This document shows, in pieces, positions 8,494 to 17,649 of a stretch of DNA of 64,000 nt. How positions within the stretch are numbered: the first letter of the stretch is position 1; every line of letters starts with the position of its first letter. The notes beneath the pieces were generated by a model. It was not told the origin of the DNA, ran no database searches, and saw nothing but the letters and a program-made list of their open reading frames with translations. Position numbers and translations under genes: made by a program. Source of the stretch: Deltaproteobacteria bacterium (GTDB lineage: Bacteria; Myxococcota_A; UBA9160; UBA4427); assembly GCA_029261855.1 (NCBI GenBank), contig JAJDAN010000055.1, positions 50,462-114,461 on the forward strand. The letters run 5' to 3'.

Positions 8494-9139
8494 AGCGAAC
8501 ACCAGGAGCGACCGGGCAGCTGACGCCCGTCCCGCCGAGCCCGCAGTAGCCCCTCGGATTCTTCGCCAGGTACTGCTGGTGATAGTCCTCGGCGTAGTAG
8601 AACTTCGGCGCGTCGAGGATCTCGGTCGTGATCGTGGCGTAGCCGGCGTCGGAGAGGCCCTTCTGGAAGGCGTCGCGTGAGGCCTCGGCGAGGGTGCGTT
8701 GGGCGTCGGAGCTGACGTAGATGCCCGAGCGGTACTGGGTGCCTGCGTCGTTTCCCTGACGCATGCCCTGGGTCGGGTCGTGGTTCTCCCAGAACACCTT
8801 GAGCATCTGCTCGTAGGACGTTCTCGAGGGATCGAAGACCACCCGTACGACCTCGTTGTGCCCCGTCTGTCCGGAGCAGACCTCTTCGTAGGACGGGTTC
8901 GGGGTGCCGCCCGCGGCGTAGCCCACGGCGGTCGTGAAGACGCCCGAGGCTTCCCAGAACTTGCGCTCGGCTCCCCAGAAGCAGCCCATCCCGAACAACG
9001 CCAGCTCGTACGCTTCCGGGAACGGCGGCAGCAGCGGAGCGTCCAGGACCGCATGACGCCCGCCGACAGGCATCTTCGAATCGCGCCCCGGCAGGACGTC
9101 CTCGGGGCGCGGCATCTCGGCCTTCTTGCGAAAGAGCAT
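8492..9139 (-). CDS. msrA: Peptide methionine sulfoxide reductase A
   Basis: 215 residues. It repairs oxidised methionine (S-sulfoxide) with thioredoxin. The catalytic cysteine is in [10 protein letters not shown]; the signature GYAGG region reads [24 protein letters not shown], and a C-terminal cysteine (GTGVSCP) can act as resolving residue. The ATG at 9139 is nine bases after GGAGG. About 25 extra N-terminal residues precede the core; no signal peptide is seen, so the protein is cytosolic. It diverges from the amidohydrolase. Confidence 0.97.
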   Translation of the reverse strand: MLFRKKAEMPRPEDVLPGRDSKMPVGGRHAVLDAPLLPPFPEAYELALFGMGCFWGAERKFWEASGVFTTAVGYAAGGTPNPSYEEVCSGQTGHNEVVRVVFDPSRTSYEQMLKVFWENHDPTQGMRQGNDAGTQYRSGIYVSSDAQRTLAEASRDAFQKGLSDAGYATITTEILDAPKFYYAEDYHQQYLAKNPRGYCGLGGTGVSCPVAPGVR

Positions 9140-9335
9140 GGCGATCGACCTCCAGTGGCGAAGCCTAGCGCCCCGGCAGTGAACCCGGCCGGGGAGCCGC
9201 ACTGAACGGGCTTCCAAACCCGCGACGTTTCGAAGCCGGGATGCGGCTTCTACACTTGGATGCCCGTTCTGGCGCCCGGTTCTCCTCGCTCGAATCTCCT
9301 ACCGGGCCTGCCAGCGGACCTTCGGAGGTGCAACG

Positions 9336-10646
9336 ATGCCCAGCTCTGGCGCCGCCCTCGAAGGCCTCGATCGCTTCCTCCTCATCACGGCGGACTCCCA
9401 CGCCGGCTCGAGCCCCGAGGGCTACGGCCCGTATCTGGCGAGTCGCTGGCAGGACGACTACCGGGGCTGGCTCGCGAAGGCGGACCAGATGAAGCAGGTC
9501 ATGCGCCAGGTCATGGGGAATCGCAGCATCGGCGTCGACGGGGATCCGGACCTCGATGGCGACCGGAACTGGGACAGCGCGCGTCGCCTGCGCGAAATGG
9601 AAGCCGATGGCGTCGCCGGCGAGGTGATCTTTCCCAACACGGCCCCGCCCTTCGCACCGACCATGCTGAGCGAGTTCGGAGAAGCGGAAGTCGGCGACGA
9701 CCACGAGCGACGCTGGGCTGGCATCCAGGCGCACAACCGTTGGCTGGCGGACTTCTGCCGCGAGGCGCCCGAGCGCCGCGCGGGCATCGCCCAGATCTTT
9801 CTGCCCTTCGTCGAAGAGTCCGTCCGGGAGATCCGCTGGGCGAAGGAGAACGGGTTGCGTGGCGGCGTGCTGCTGCCGGGCGCGCCTCCCGGGTCCGGGA
9901 TCGAGCCGCTCTATGCGCCGGTCTACGAACCCATCTTCGCCGTCTGCGAAGAGCTGGGCATGCCGCTCAATCATCACAGCGGCGGCGCAACGCCGGACTT
10001 CGGCCTCTACATGCCGCAAGCACTGACGATGTACATGCTGGAGGTCACGTGGTGGGCGCACCGGGCGCTCTGGCACCTGATGTTCAGCGGCGTATTCGAA
10101 CGCCACCCGAATCTGCAGTTCGTGCTGACCGAGACCGGGGTCGGCTGGGCGCCGGGCACACTGCAGCAGCTCGACCACTTCTACAACCAGATGAAGTACA
10201 ACGACCAGTGCAGCGAGCACATCTTCGGCGGCCCCGCCGTAGCCGACCTCTCTCTGCGGCCTTCGGAGTACTTCGCGCGCCAGTGTCACGTGGGCGCGAG
10301 CTTCCTGCCGCCGGCAGAGTGCGATCTCCGGCACCAACTCGGCATCGATCGGATTCTCTGGGGCAGCGACTACCCGCACGTCGAGGGCTCGCACCCCTAT
10401 ACCCGGGAGCATCTTCGCCTGACCTTCGCGGGCGTACCCGAGGACGAGATCCAACAGCTCGTTGCTCTCAATACGGCCGCGCTGTACGACTTCGACCTCG
10501 AGAAACTCGCGCCGCTGGCGGCGCGCTTCGGCCCCAGCCGAGCCGAGATCGCGGAGCCGATCTCCCTCGCCGATGTCCCCGAGGCGGCCCGCAAGTGCCC
10601 GGCCTTCGCGGCGGACCGGCAGCGCCCGCCGGAACAGACCGCCTGA
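9336..10646 (+). CDS. Amidohydrolase-2 family metal-dependent hydrolase
   Basis: A 436-residue TIM-barrel hydrolase of the ACMSD/amidohydrolase-2 group. Seen: N-terminal ITADSHAG metal-binding region (usually HxH, here DSH), HHSGG in the middle, ETGVGWAP, and the C-terminal catalytic Asp in LWGSDYPHVEGSHP. These enzymes hydrolyse or decarboxylate aromatic or cyclic acids; the substrate is not deducible. The ATG follows GGAGG at nine bases. No operon partner; bactofilin follows after 137 bases. Confidence 0.9.
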   Translation: MPSSGAALEGLDRFLLITADSHAGSSPEGYGPYLASRWQDDYRGWLAKADQMKQVMRQVMGNRSIGVDGDPDLDGDRNWDSARRLREMEADGVAGEVIFPNTAPPFAPTMLSEFGEAEVGDDHERRWAGIQAHNRWLADFCREAPERRAGIAQIFLPFVEESVREIRWAKENGLRGGVLLPGAPPGSGIEPLYAPVYEPIFAVCEELGMPLNHHSGGATPDFGLYMPQALTMYMLEVTWWAHRALWHLMFSGVFERHPNLQFVLTETGVGWAPGTLQQLDHFYNQMKYNDQCSEHIFGGPAVADLSLRPSEYFARQCHVGASFLPPAECDLRHQLGIDRILWGSDYPHVEGSHPYTREHLRLTFAGVPEDEIQQLVALNTAALYDFDLEKLAPLAARFGPSRAEIAEPISLADVPEAARKCPAFAADRQRPPEQTA

Positions 10647-10698
10647 AACGCCCCGCCCGCGGGACCGTTCAAGTGACGCGCGGCCTTCGCCGATGTCG

Positions 10699-10717
10699 AT
10701 TCAGGAACCGGCAGCTC
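10699..10717 (+). promoter_or_regulatory. 19-bp element shared with the ECF sigma gene upstream region
   Basis: ATTCAGGAACCGGCAGCTC occurs here, 67 bases before the bactofilin ATG, and again exactly at 29858-29876 just before the ECF sigma gene. It contains GGAAC, the usual -35 core of ECF-dependent promoters. I cannot pair it with a shared -10 box, so promoter function is a hypothesis. Confidence 0.35.
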
Positions 10718-10783
10718 ACCGGCAATTCGGGAGCCTGTCACCGTCAAGCTCATCTCGAGAGCCCGAAGAAGGGGAGAAGTCCG

Positions 10784-11251
10784 ATGTCGAACGATGGCGT
10801 GCAGTGGGGCTGGAAGAGCGTCAAGGTAGAAGCCGAGACCGAAGCCGCCGAGGAAACTGCAACGACCTACCACTCCGGTACCTACATCGGTTCGGGCGCG
10901 CTCTTCGAGGGCACCCTGTCCCTGTCCGGCGACTTCCGCATCGACAGCGAGTTCCGCGGAGAGATCTGCACCGACGGCAAGATCGTGATCGGGCCGACGG
11001 GCTCGGTGGTCGGCGACCTGCGCGCGCGAGAGGTCGAGGTCCAGGGCGCCGTGGTGGGCAACGTGGCCGCACGGCGCCAGATGATCCTGCGCGCCGGCGC
11101 TCGACTGCACGGCGACATCGAGACCGCGTGCCTCGAGATCGAACGACACGGCTTCTTCCAGGGCGGGACGAAGATGACCGAGCCCCAGGCCATCCGGCGC
11201 AGCGACACGACGGCGCGGCCTGCCGCCACCGCTTCGCCCGCGGTCGTCTAG
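10784..11251 (+). CDS. Bactofilin cytoskeletal protein
   Basis: 155 residues with the bactofilin (DUF583) beta-helix core from about 30 to 135: repeating turns such as GSGALFEGTLSLSGDFRIDSEFRGEI, ending with flexible proline/alanine/threonine tail. Bactofilins polymerise without nucleotide and scaffold cell-shape, polarity or envelope enzymes at the inner membrane. The ATG at 10784 is preceded by GGGGAG. No M23 peptidase partner, which often accompanies bactofilins, is adjacent. The acidic N-terminus (VEAETEAAEE) is family-variable. Confidence 0.93.
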   Translation: MSNDGVQWGWKSVKVEAETEAAEETATTYHSGTYIGSGALFEGTLSLSGDFRIDSEFRGEICTDGKIVIGPTGSVVGDLRAREVEVQGAVVGNVAARRQMILRAGARLHGDIETACLEIERHGFFQGGTKMTEPQAIRRSDTTARPAATASPAVV

Positions 11252-11272
11252 CGGCGTCGTCTCACTGCGGTG

Positions 11273-11938
11273 TCAGGCCGGTGCGGTCCCGCGCCGCCCG
11301 CCGAGGATCCAGCGGATCATCGGCAGGTGCTGGCGGCCGTAGAAGACTTCGTCTTCCACGACGAATGCAGGGACCTGGAACAATCCGAACTCTCGCAGCT
11401 CCGCGGCGAGGGCTTCGGCCGCGACGCGTCCCGCATGGCCGTACCAACTGCGAAAGCCGCTGCCGTCCGCGCCGAACTCCTCGACGCATGCGGCGACGAC
11501 GTCGGGGTCCGCCGGGTCGAGATCCGCCGCCCAGTACGCGCGGAAGAGCTCTGTCAGGAAGTCGGGCAGGCGCGCCGGGTAGCGATCCCGCACCCACAGC
11601 CAGGCCTGATCGGCCGCCTCACCTACCGCACCGGCCCCGCCCTCCCGGTAGAAATCGCGCACGACGATCTCCTGGACGGCTGCATAGGTCTCGATCTCTC
11701 TTGCGATCGCCTGGGCGCGGTAACGACGGTGACGTGCGCCCCGGTCGTCTCCGGCCGCGGGCTCGCTCGGTGGCCGGAGACTCGGAACCCGGAGCGGCAA
11801 CCAGTCGACGGCGCCTCCGAGCTCCTCCGCCAGAACCCGGGCCGGCCCCAACGCGAGATAGGCGAGCGGATGCCTCAGGTCGAGCGCAACACGGACGCGC
11901 GCGCTGCCGCCATCGACCGACGAGGTCAGTGCAGTCAC
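11273..11938 (-). CDS. HCCA-isomerase/DsbA-like protein, second copy
   Basis: 221-residue thioredoxin-fold protein of the 2-hydroxychromene-2-carboxylate isomerase (GST-kappa-like) group. The helical insertion and the C-terminal VPAFVVEDEVFYGRQHLPMIRWIL (cis-proline plus YGRxHL) are typical. The active-site loop reads DLRHPLAY, with His where the upstream paralogue and the family have Ser (KSPYAF), so the activity may differ or be lost. Start is GTG at 11938, overlapping the upstream stop as GTGA. Third gene of an MFS-HCCA-HCCA operon. Confidence 0.82.
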   Translation of the reverse strand: MTALTSSVDGGSARVRVALDLRHPLAYLALGPARVLAEELGGAVDWLPLRVPSLRPPSEPAAGDDRGARHRRYRAQAIAREIETYAAVQEIVVRDFYREGGAGAVGEAADQAWLWVRDRYPARLPDFLTELFRAYWAADLDPADPDVVAACVEEFGADGSGFRSWYGHAGRVAAEALAAELREFGLFQVPAFVVEDEVFYGRQHLPMIRWILGGRRGTAPA

Positions 11939-12621
11939 GCCTCGAAGCTCCGATTCGCGACGTCGGGCGGTGCACCCGGCGAACCGGCGAGCAGCCACGC
12001 GACCCGCGGCAGATGCTCGCGCCCGAACCACATCTCGTCTCCGACGAGATAGCTGGGCACGCCGAAGACCCCCGCAGCGAACGCGGCCTCGTTGTTGTCG
12101 TCGTGAAGCCGACGCCCCTCTCCCTCGGCCCAGGCACGGAAGCCGTCGGGCTCCAGCCCCGCCTGGTGCAGGACTCCCTCGAGCACCGCCGGGTCCTCGA
12201 TGTCCAGCTCGCGCCGCCAGAACGGCGGATAGGCCTCGTCGAGGAAGCGGTCGAGTCCGTCCGGCGCCTGACGCTTCGCCCACAACATGGCGATCCCCGC
12301 CAGGCTCGAGTCCCAGATCTTCTCGGTGCCGCGCAGGGTCTTCCCGCGCAGGGTCGCGTAGCGGCGCGCGTCCCGATACGCGTATCGCACCCCCGTCCAC
12401 TGCTGAGGCGTCCGATTCGCGCTCGCCACCTTGCCCTTCGCGTCGAGGCGCGCGGACCCGAGATAGCTGGGGATGTCGAGGGTGAAGGGTCGCCAGTCGA
12501 TCGCGACGCCCAGGGATGCGGCCATCGCCCGGGTCGGCTCGATGGCGATGAACGCGTACGGGCTCTTCAGGTCGATGTAGACGGCCAGCACGGCATCGCC
12601 GCGCAGGGTGGAGAAATCCAT
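11935..12621 (-). CDS. HCCA-isomerase/DsbA-like protein, first copy
   Basis: 228 residues, thioredoxin fold with an all-helical insertion. The N-terminal IDLKSPYAF carries the Ser used by HCCA isomerases for glutathione activation; GVFGVPSYLVGDEMWFGREHLPRVAWLL carries the cis-Pro and C-terminal motif. Known members act in naphthalene-type ring degradation or glutathione-dependent isomerisation; others are uncharacterised. I chose ATG 12621; an ATG at 12675 is in frame but would overlap the MFS gene and has its SD box directly adjacent. Downstream paralogue overlaps by four bases. Confidence 0.85.
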   Translation of the reverse strand: MDFSTLRGDAVLAVYIDLKSPYAFIAIEPTRAMAASLGVAIDWRPFTLDIPSYLGSARLDAKGKVASANRTPQQWTGVRYAYRDARRYATLRGKTLRGTEKIWDSSLAGIAMLWAKRQAPDGLDRFLDEAYPPFWRRELDIEDPAVLEGVLHQAGLEPDGFRAWAEGEGRRLHDDNNEAAFAAGVFGVPSYLVGDEMWFGREHLPRVAWLLAGSPGAPPDVANRSFEA

Positions 12622-12652
12622 GGAACCGGGAGCATAGTGGGTTGCCGTGTCT

Positions 12653-13999
12653 CTAGGCTCGCCCGGGATCGTCATCCTCCAGGCCGGCGAGAATCGGTCG
12701 TTGCAGGGCGCCGCCCGACGGTCTCAGCCCAAGGGTACGCAATGGCGGCGTCGCGGACGTCCTCGGGTGCACGTCCGTGACGCCGCGCAACAACCCGAGG
12801 CTGAGCAGCCGCGCAGCCGCCGAAACGCAGAAGAGAAGCGGGTAGACGGACGCATCGACGGGCGCGAACTCGAAGATCAGCACGCCGACCACACTGCCCC
12901 CTGCGATGGCCGCGGCGTTCGCCAGGTTGTAGGCCGACAGGATGCTGGTGCGGGCGTTCTCCGGGATGTGCTCGAAGAACGACAAGAGTGCCGCCAGCTC
13001 GAAGGCGCCCCAGGCGAAGCCCGATCCGAGCTGCAACGCGAGCAGCCACGGGAACGAATCGGAAACCAACCAGAGCACCGGCAGCGGCACGATTCCCAGG
13101 CTCCCGACCCACAGCACCCGCCGGGTCCCGCGCTCGCTGGCAAGTCTGCCCAGGAGCGGAAGTGCCACGATCCGCGCGAAGAAGGCCGCGCCCGTGAGCA
13201 AGGCGAACTCCCGGTAGTCGAGACCGAGAGGGCCGAGCATGTACGGCGTGAAGAATGGCGCCGCCGTCCAGACGCTCAGCTGGAAGGCCAGCAGGTAGGC
13301 CAGCAGGCGACCGTGTCCGCCCACCCGGGCGTGCTCGCGCAGTGCCCGGGGTGCAATGCGGGTCTCACCGATGGGCACCGGGCGCGGCTCGCTCTGGCGA
13401 GCCAGAAAGCCGACGGAGACCAGGCGCGCAACCAGGGCGAACAAGAAGATCGCCGCGTATCCCTCGAGCGCGACACCGGCCTCACTGAATCGACGCAAGG
13501 CCTCTCCGGCCAGCCCCAGGGCGAGCAGCAGTGCAAACTGCGACCAGGCACCGCGCCGCGCGAAATAGCTGGCCCGCAGCGACGCGGGCACGATGGTGCC
13601 GACCCAGGTATTCCACGCGGGGCTCGTCGCCATGCCGCAGCCCCAGTAGAGCGAGACGGCGACGAAGAGCAGTGCGGGCGTCAGATCGCCGGACAGGGCC
13701 CCCGCCACCAGGGGCAGGAAGGTGGCCGCCTGCAGCGCCGCGCACAGCACGACCCAACGCTTGTGCGATCCCAGCCACGCAACCGCCGCGGGGGTCACGA
13801 GCTGAAGCACGGAGCCCGCCAGCATGGGTGCCGTCGCCACCAGTGCTGCACCGACGTCGCCGAAGCCCAACGCCAGGGCGAATGCCGCAACGTAGGACTC
13901 TCCCGAGCCCACCATCAGGCTGAAGGCGAAGCCGTCCCCGGTCATGGCCCGCAGATCTGCGCGCAGGCTGGGCGGACTCATTCCTGCGCTCACCACCAC
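12653..13999 (-). CDS. MFS transporter
   Basis: 448 residues with about 12 hydrophobic helices and a central loop (ARQSEPRPVPIGETRIAPRA) between two six-helix halves: a major facilitator. No motif reveals the substrate. The GTG at 13999 has GAGGT upstream; ATG at 13981 is an alternative. It is the first gene of an operon with two HCCA-isomerase-like proteins (31-base gap), suggesting uptake or efflux of the compound they act on. Confidence 0.88.
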   Translation of the reverse strand: MVVSAGMSPPSLRADLRAMTGDGFAFSLMVGSGESYVAAFALALGFGDVGAALVATAPMLAGSVLQLVTPAAVAWLGSHKRWVVLCAALQAATFLPLVAGALSGDLTPALLFVAVSLYWGCGMATSPAWNTWVGTIVPASLRASYFARRGAWSQFALLLALGLAGEALRRFSEAGVALEGYAAIFLFALVARLVSVGFLARQSEPRPVPIGETRIAPRALREHARVGGHGRLLAYLLAFQLSVWTAAPFFTPYMLGPLGLDYREFALLTGAAFFARIVALPLLGRLASERGTRRVLWVGSLGIVPLPVLWLVSDSFPWLLALQLGSGFAWGAFELAALLSFFEHIPENARTSILSAYNLANAAAIAGGSVVGVLIFEFAPVDASVYPLLFCVSAAARLLSLGLLRGVTDVHPRTSATPPLRTLGLRPSGGALQRPILAGLEDDDPGRA

Positions 14000-14187
14000 T
14001 GGACCTCGAACGCTCGGGCGTGCGACCGGCCGCCGCTCGGGACCCGGCGCCCCGGCTTCGTGCCCGCCGGCAGCGCCGCGTGACGATCGCTGTTTCTAGG
14101 CCAGTCCCGGCGCGACGCAAGCCCCGGTCACCAGAAAGCACGGTGGCCCATTCCCGTGGCATCGGGCGAGCTGCTTCTGCCGTGGTC

Positions 14188-15144
14188 TCAGGGTGCGTCG
14201 AGCCCGAAGTGGAGTTCACCGTCGGGACCCACGTCGTACACCTCGTAGCCGCTGTCCACGTTCGGCGCGTCGGCTGCCAGCGCCACCGCCACCTTGTTGG
14301 TCGCGTTGCGCATGACATCGAGGACGATCTCGACACAGGCTTCCGGCTCGAAGTGCCGGAGCAGCGCTTCGGCGCGAGCGCCGCCGACGCGCCCCGGCAC
14401 GCCGATCATGGCTTCCGCGAACGCCAGCGCGGCCTTGCGAGACTCGCTCAGGTCACTGGTCGCGTAGTCGTCGACCGCTGCGAAGACATCGTCGTCGGCA
14501 CCCGCCACCAGCGCCGAGCGGCTGCGCAACGACTGACACAAGCGGCACTGGTGTCGTCTCGCACCCAGCACGCGAACCACCTCGGTCGTGATCGGGTCGA
14601 CGGCCTGCAGCCCGGGGACCTGCCGGATGAGCGCGTCGAAGGCGGCCTGCAGGTCTGCTTCTTTCCCGACGGCGCCGGACCCGACCGCCCAGTCGCTGTC
14701 GCCGAACACCGCATCGAGGGCATCGCGCGCACGCGGGACGAAGTCGGCGACATAGACGCACTGAACGAAGACCGGCGCGGATCCGCCCAGCGCCGCAAAG
14801 AGCGCACTGCGATCGGCGACCTGGATACTGGCCACATCGAAGCTCATCTGCTCGGCGAACCCGAGGGCCGCACGCGCAACGTCGTCCGAAGCGGTGAGAC
14901 CCTCGAGAGTCCGCCACGCGGAAGCATTCACCCCGGCCCAGGGACTGGGGCCCAGACCGGTCGGGCGGCGGAGCGGCTCGAGGCCGTGCTGCGCGGCGGC
15001 GACGCGGGCCGCCAGATCGACCAGGTCGACGTGCCCGGGCTCGATCATCGCCCGCCACATCGCGCTCTCGAGGTCCGTCAGGACGGCGGCGAGCGCGGGA
15101 GCGACCTGTTCGAGGGCGGCTCGTCCGTCCTGGATGGCAGCCAT
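14188..15144 (-). CDS. AhpD/carboxymuconolactone-decarboxylase-like protein
   Basis: 318 residues, all helical, with two related halves. The first ends near RRHQCRLCQSLRSRSAL: a CxxC pair inside an AhpD-like motif, which in that family is a peroxidase or alkylhydroperoxide-reducing site. The second half (SRKAALAFAEAMIG then EACVEIVLDVMRNATNKVAVALAADAP) fits the helix hairpin that follows in AhpD folds. The ATG at 15144 is preceded by GAGGT. Divergent from the diguanylate cyclase. Redox role likely, substrate unknown. Confidence 0.75.
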   Translation of the reverse strand: MAAIQDGRAALEQVAPALAAVLTDLESAMWRAMIEPGHVDLVDLAARVAAAQHGLEPLRRPTGLGPSPWAGVNASAWRTLEGLTASDDVARAALGFAEQMSFDVASIQVADRSALFAALGGSAPVFVQCVYVADFVPRARDALDAVFGDSDWAVGSGAVGKEADLQAAFDALIRQVPGLQAVDPITTEVVRVLGARRHQCRLCQSLRSRSALVAGADDDVFAAVDDYATSDLSESRKAALAFAEAMIGVPGRVGGARAEALLRHFEPEACVEIVLDVMRNATNKVAVALAADAPNVDSGYEVYDVGPDGELHFGLDAP

Positions 15145-15206
15145 GGGAGACCTCGTCGCGGGGTGAGGAGGGCCTCGATAGCACACGGCTCCGTCGGGCC
15201 CCTGCC

Positions 15207-15259
15207 CTGACGAGCCTCCCCTCACGACCCCCTCCTCACGAGCCTCTCCTCACGAGCTG
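15207..15259. repeat. 14-bp tandem repeat, about 3.8 copies
   Basis: Units CTGACGAGCCTCCC, CTCACGACCCCCTC, CTCACGAGCCTCTC and CTCACGAGCTG follow one another in the 156-base divergent gap between the AhpD-like gene and the diguanylate cyclase. Length changes here would alter promoter spacing for either gene. Confidence 0.7.
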
Positions 15260-15300
15260 CGGCCGGGTTGCCGATCCGTTGGAGCGACGAGGAGGCGCCC

Positions 15301-16428
15301 TTGCGCGGTCAAGCCCAACAGGCAGAGGGTCGGACCCAGGACCGGGAGATCCAGGCGAGCGAGCTCGACGACTTGCGACCGGGCGCCAGCGAACGCCTGC
15401 GGCGGACGATCCTGTTCTCCGCGACGGGGACGGGTGCGGTGCTGGCCGCGGTGTTCTGGGCGATCGGCGCGCTCAAGGACGCGGACTCCGTCGAACGAAT
15501 CATCGTCCCCATCCTCGCGGTGATGTTCACCGCGCTCACGCTGCTCGCCTGGCGCGGACGCCTGCGCGGCGCCGAGCTCGGGCTGTTCCTGGTGGGCAGC
15601 GGCGTCCTGCTCGAGCGAGTCTACTTCACGACGGGAAACGGACGACCGGGACTCATTCCGGTGCTCGACGCATACGAGCTGCTCATCTGGTTCCCCTGCC
15701 TCTATCTCTTCGCGTTCCTCGTCTTCGAACGACGTCGGGCGCTCTTCTACAGCCTGGGGTTGCTCGCGGCCAGTCTCTTCATCGTGCGCAACTGGCTCCT
15801 CCCGGGTCGCGACGCGATCCATCACAGCGACCTGCTCGAGTTCTATATCGGGCAGCTCGGGTGCCTCGTCCTCGTCTATATCTTCGCGACCGTGAAGACC
15901 AGCTTCCTGGACGCCCACCGGCTCGCCGTGAACTTGCGAACCTTCGCAGAGACGGATTTCCTGACGGGGGTGCCGAATCGCCGCGCGATCACCCAGGCCC
16001 TGGAGGAGGAGATCCTCCACTGCGAGCACGCCGGCAGCCAACTGTCGGTGGTCCTGCTGGACCTCGATCACTTCAAGCAGGTCAACGATTCTCACGGCCA
16101 CGACGAAGGAGACCGCGCCCTGCGACGGGTGGCTCTCCTGATGGACCGGAGCCGTCGACAGACCGACGTCTTTGGACGCTGGGGCGGTGAGGAATTCCTG
16201 CTGATCGTCCCGAATCTCGACCTGCCCGGTGCGCGCAACGCCGCCGAACGCCTGCGACACCTGATCGCCAACAGCGGTCGCGAGACCCGCTGCGCAGTCA
16301 CCGCCAGCTTCGGCGTGACCACGTACCAGCCGGGAGACGATCTCGGCAGCCTGGTCCGTCGGGCCGATCGCGCCCTGTTCGAAGCCAAGGAAGGCGGACG
16401 CAACCGGGTCGTCGCTTCCGCCGCGTAG
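15301..16428 (+). CDS. Membrane-bound diguanylate cyclase
   Basis: 375 residues: about six membrane helices (residues 33-205), then a GGDEF domain from about 210. The active loop is GRWGGEEF (GGEEF type, catalytically competent), and the inhibitory I-site RQTD lies five residues before it, so product feedback is expected. It makes c-di-GMP. I chose the TTG at 15301 because AGGAGG lies six bases upstream; a TTG at 15268 has none. The sensory ligand of the membrane domain is unknown. A PilZ protein in the same window (35240) could be a receptor. Confidence 0.93.
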   Translation: MRGQAQQAEGRTQDREIQASELDDLRPGASERLRRTILFSATGTGAVLAAVFWAIGALKDADSVERIIVPILAVMFTALTLLAWRGRLRGAELGLFLVGSGVLLERVYFTTGNGRPGLIPVLDAYELLIWFPCLYLFAFLVFERRRALFYSLGLLAASLFIVRNWLLPGRDAIHHSDLLEFYIGQLGCLVLVYIFATVKTSFLDAHRLAVNLRTFAETDFLTGVPNRRAITQALEEEILHCEHAGSQLSVVLLDLDHFKQVNDSHGHDEGDRALRRVALLMDRSRRQTDVFGRWGGEEFLLIVPNLDLPGARNAAERLRHLIANSGRETRCAVTASFGVTTYQPGDDLGSLVRRADRALFEAKEGGRNRVVASAA

Positions 16429-16454
16429 GCGGCGCGCTGAGATAGCATGCCGGG

Positions 16455-17069
16455 ATGGACGGGATCCACGACCTGGGCGGGCGTCAGGGCTTCGGCCCCA
16501 TCCCGCGCGGTGCGGCCGCCGAGTCGTCGTTCACGGCAGATTGGCAGCGACGGGTCTTCGGGATGTCTCTCATCGGACGACTCGCGAACATCGACGCCTT
16601 CCGTCATGCGGTAGAGCGACTCGACCCGGTCCTCTATCTGACGGCCGGATACTGGGGACGCTGGCTCGCGGCCCTCGAGCTGCTCGAACGGGAGAGCGAT
16701 TCCGGCGCCCAGGGCGACGCGACAGGAAGCCCGGTCCGCACGCTGGACAGGCCACCGCGCTTTCGCACCGGCGATTGCGTGCGCGTGCGCGACCACCGCA
16801 CGAACGGGCACACGCGGCTACCCGGCTACGTGCGCGGTCGCCGTGGCGTCGTCCTGCTCGAGCAGGGCGCCTGGATCTACCCGGACACTCACGCCCACGG
16901 CGAAGGGGAGCAGCCGCAGTACGCCTACGCGGTGCGCTTCGAGGGGCGGGAGCTGTGGGGGCAGACGGCCGAAGCGACGAGCTTCGTCCATGTCGATCTG
17001 TTCGAGCCGTATCTCGAACACTGCCCCACACCCGGTCTCGAGTCCGGTTCGGAGGAACGAAGTGAGTGA
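16455..17069 (+). CDS. nthB: Nitrile hydratase beta subunit
   Basis: 204 residues, with the family N-terminus [15 protein letters not shown] and the C-terminal SH3-like barrel ([31 protein letters not shown]). It pairs with the alpha subunit to hydrate nitriles to amides in the cytosol; two arginines of this subunit normally hydrogen-bond the oxidised metal cysteines. It is first in a beta-alpha-activator operon, the order typical of cobalt enzymes. It overlaps the alpha gene by eight bases. Confidence 0.96.
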   Translation: MDGIHDLGGRQGFGPIPRGAAAESSFTADWQRRVFGMSLIGRLANIDAFRHAVERLDPVLYLTAGYWGRWLAALELLERESDSGAQGDATGSPVRTLDRPPRFRTGDCVRVRDHRTNGHTRLPGYVRGRRGVVLLEQGAWIYPDTHAHGEGEQPQYAYAVRFEGRELWGQTAEATSFVHVDLFEPYLEHCPTPGLESGSEERSE

Positions 17070-17649
17070 CGACCTGGCCATCCGCGCGGAAGCCCTCGAG
17101 GCGCTGCTCACCGAGCGGGGCCTCGTGAATGCCGAGGCGATCGACGCAGTGGTTTCCCACTTCGAGAACGATCTCGGCCCCCTGAACGGCGCGCAGGTCG
17201 TGGCGCGCGCCTGGACCGACCCGGCGTATCGGAAGCGACTCCTCGCCGACGGCACTCGCGCCATCGCCGAGCTGGGCTTCGAAGGCCCCCAGGGCGACAA
17301 GATCGTCGTGGTGGAGAACACGCCGGAGGTCCACAACCTCGTCGTCTGCACCCTGTGCTCCTGCTACCCCTGGCCGGTCCTGGGGCTGCCGCCGGCCTGG
17401 TACAAGTCGCCCGCTTACCGCGCCCGGGCCGTGCGCGAACCCCGAGCGGTGCTGCAGGAATTCGGGGTCGAGCTGGCGGACGACGTCGAGGTCCGCGTCT
17501 GGGATTCGAGCGCGGAGATCCGCTACCTGGTGCTCCCCGCACGACCCGCCGGATCCGAGGACCTCGGCATCGAAGCCCTGCGCGCTCTCGTTTCCCGGGA
17601 CGCCATGATCGGGGTCGCGACCGTCACCCACCCAGGCGGTGGCGCGTGA
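17062..17649 (+). CDS. nthA: Nitrile hydratase alpha subunit, cobalt type
   Basis: 195 residues carrying the metal site VCTLCSC (Cys96-Cys99-Ser100-Cys101) followed by [19 protein letters not shown]. Threonine after the first cysteine is the signature of the low-spin cobalt(III) class rather than iron. Two of the cysteines become sulfinate and sulfenate in active enzyme. GTG start at 17062 with GGAGG seven bases upstream, inside the end of nthB. The stop overlaps the next gene as GTGA. Amidase, the usual next step to acids, is not adjacent. Confidence 0.97.
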   Translation: MSDDLAIRAEALEALLTERGLVNAEAIDAVVSHFENDLGPLNGAQVVARAWTDPAYRKRLLADGTRAIAELGFEGPQGDKIVVVENTPEVHNLVVCTLCSCYPWPVLGLPPAWYKSPAYRARAVREPRAVLQEFGVELADDVEVRVWDSSAEIRYLVLPARPAGSEDLGIEALRALVSRDAMIGVATVTHPGGGA

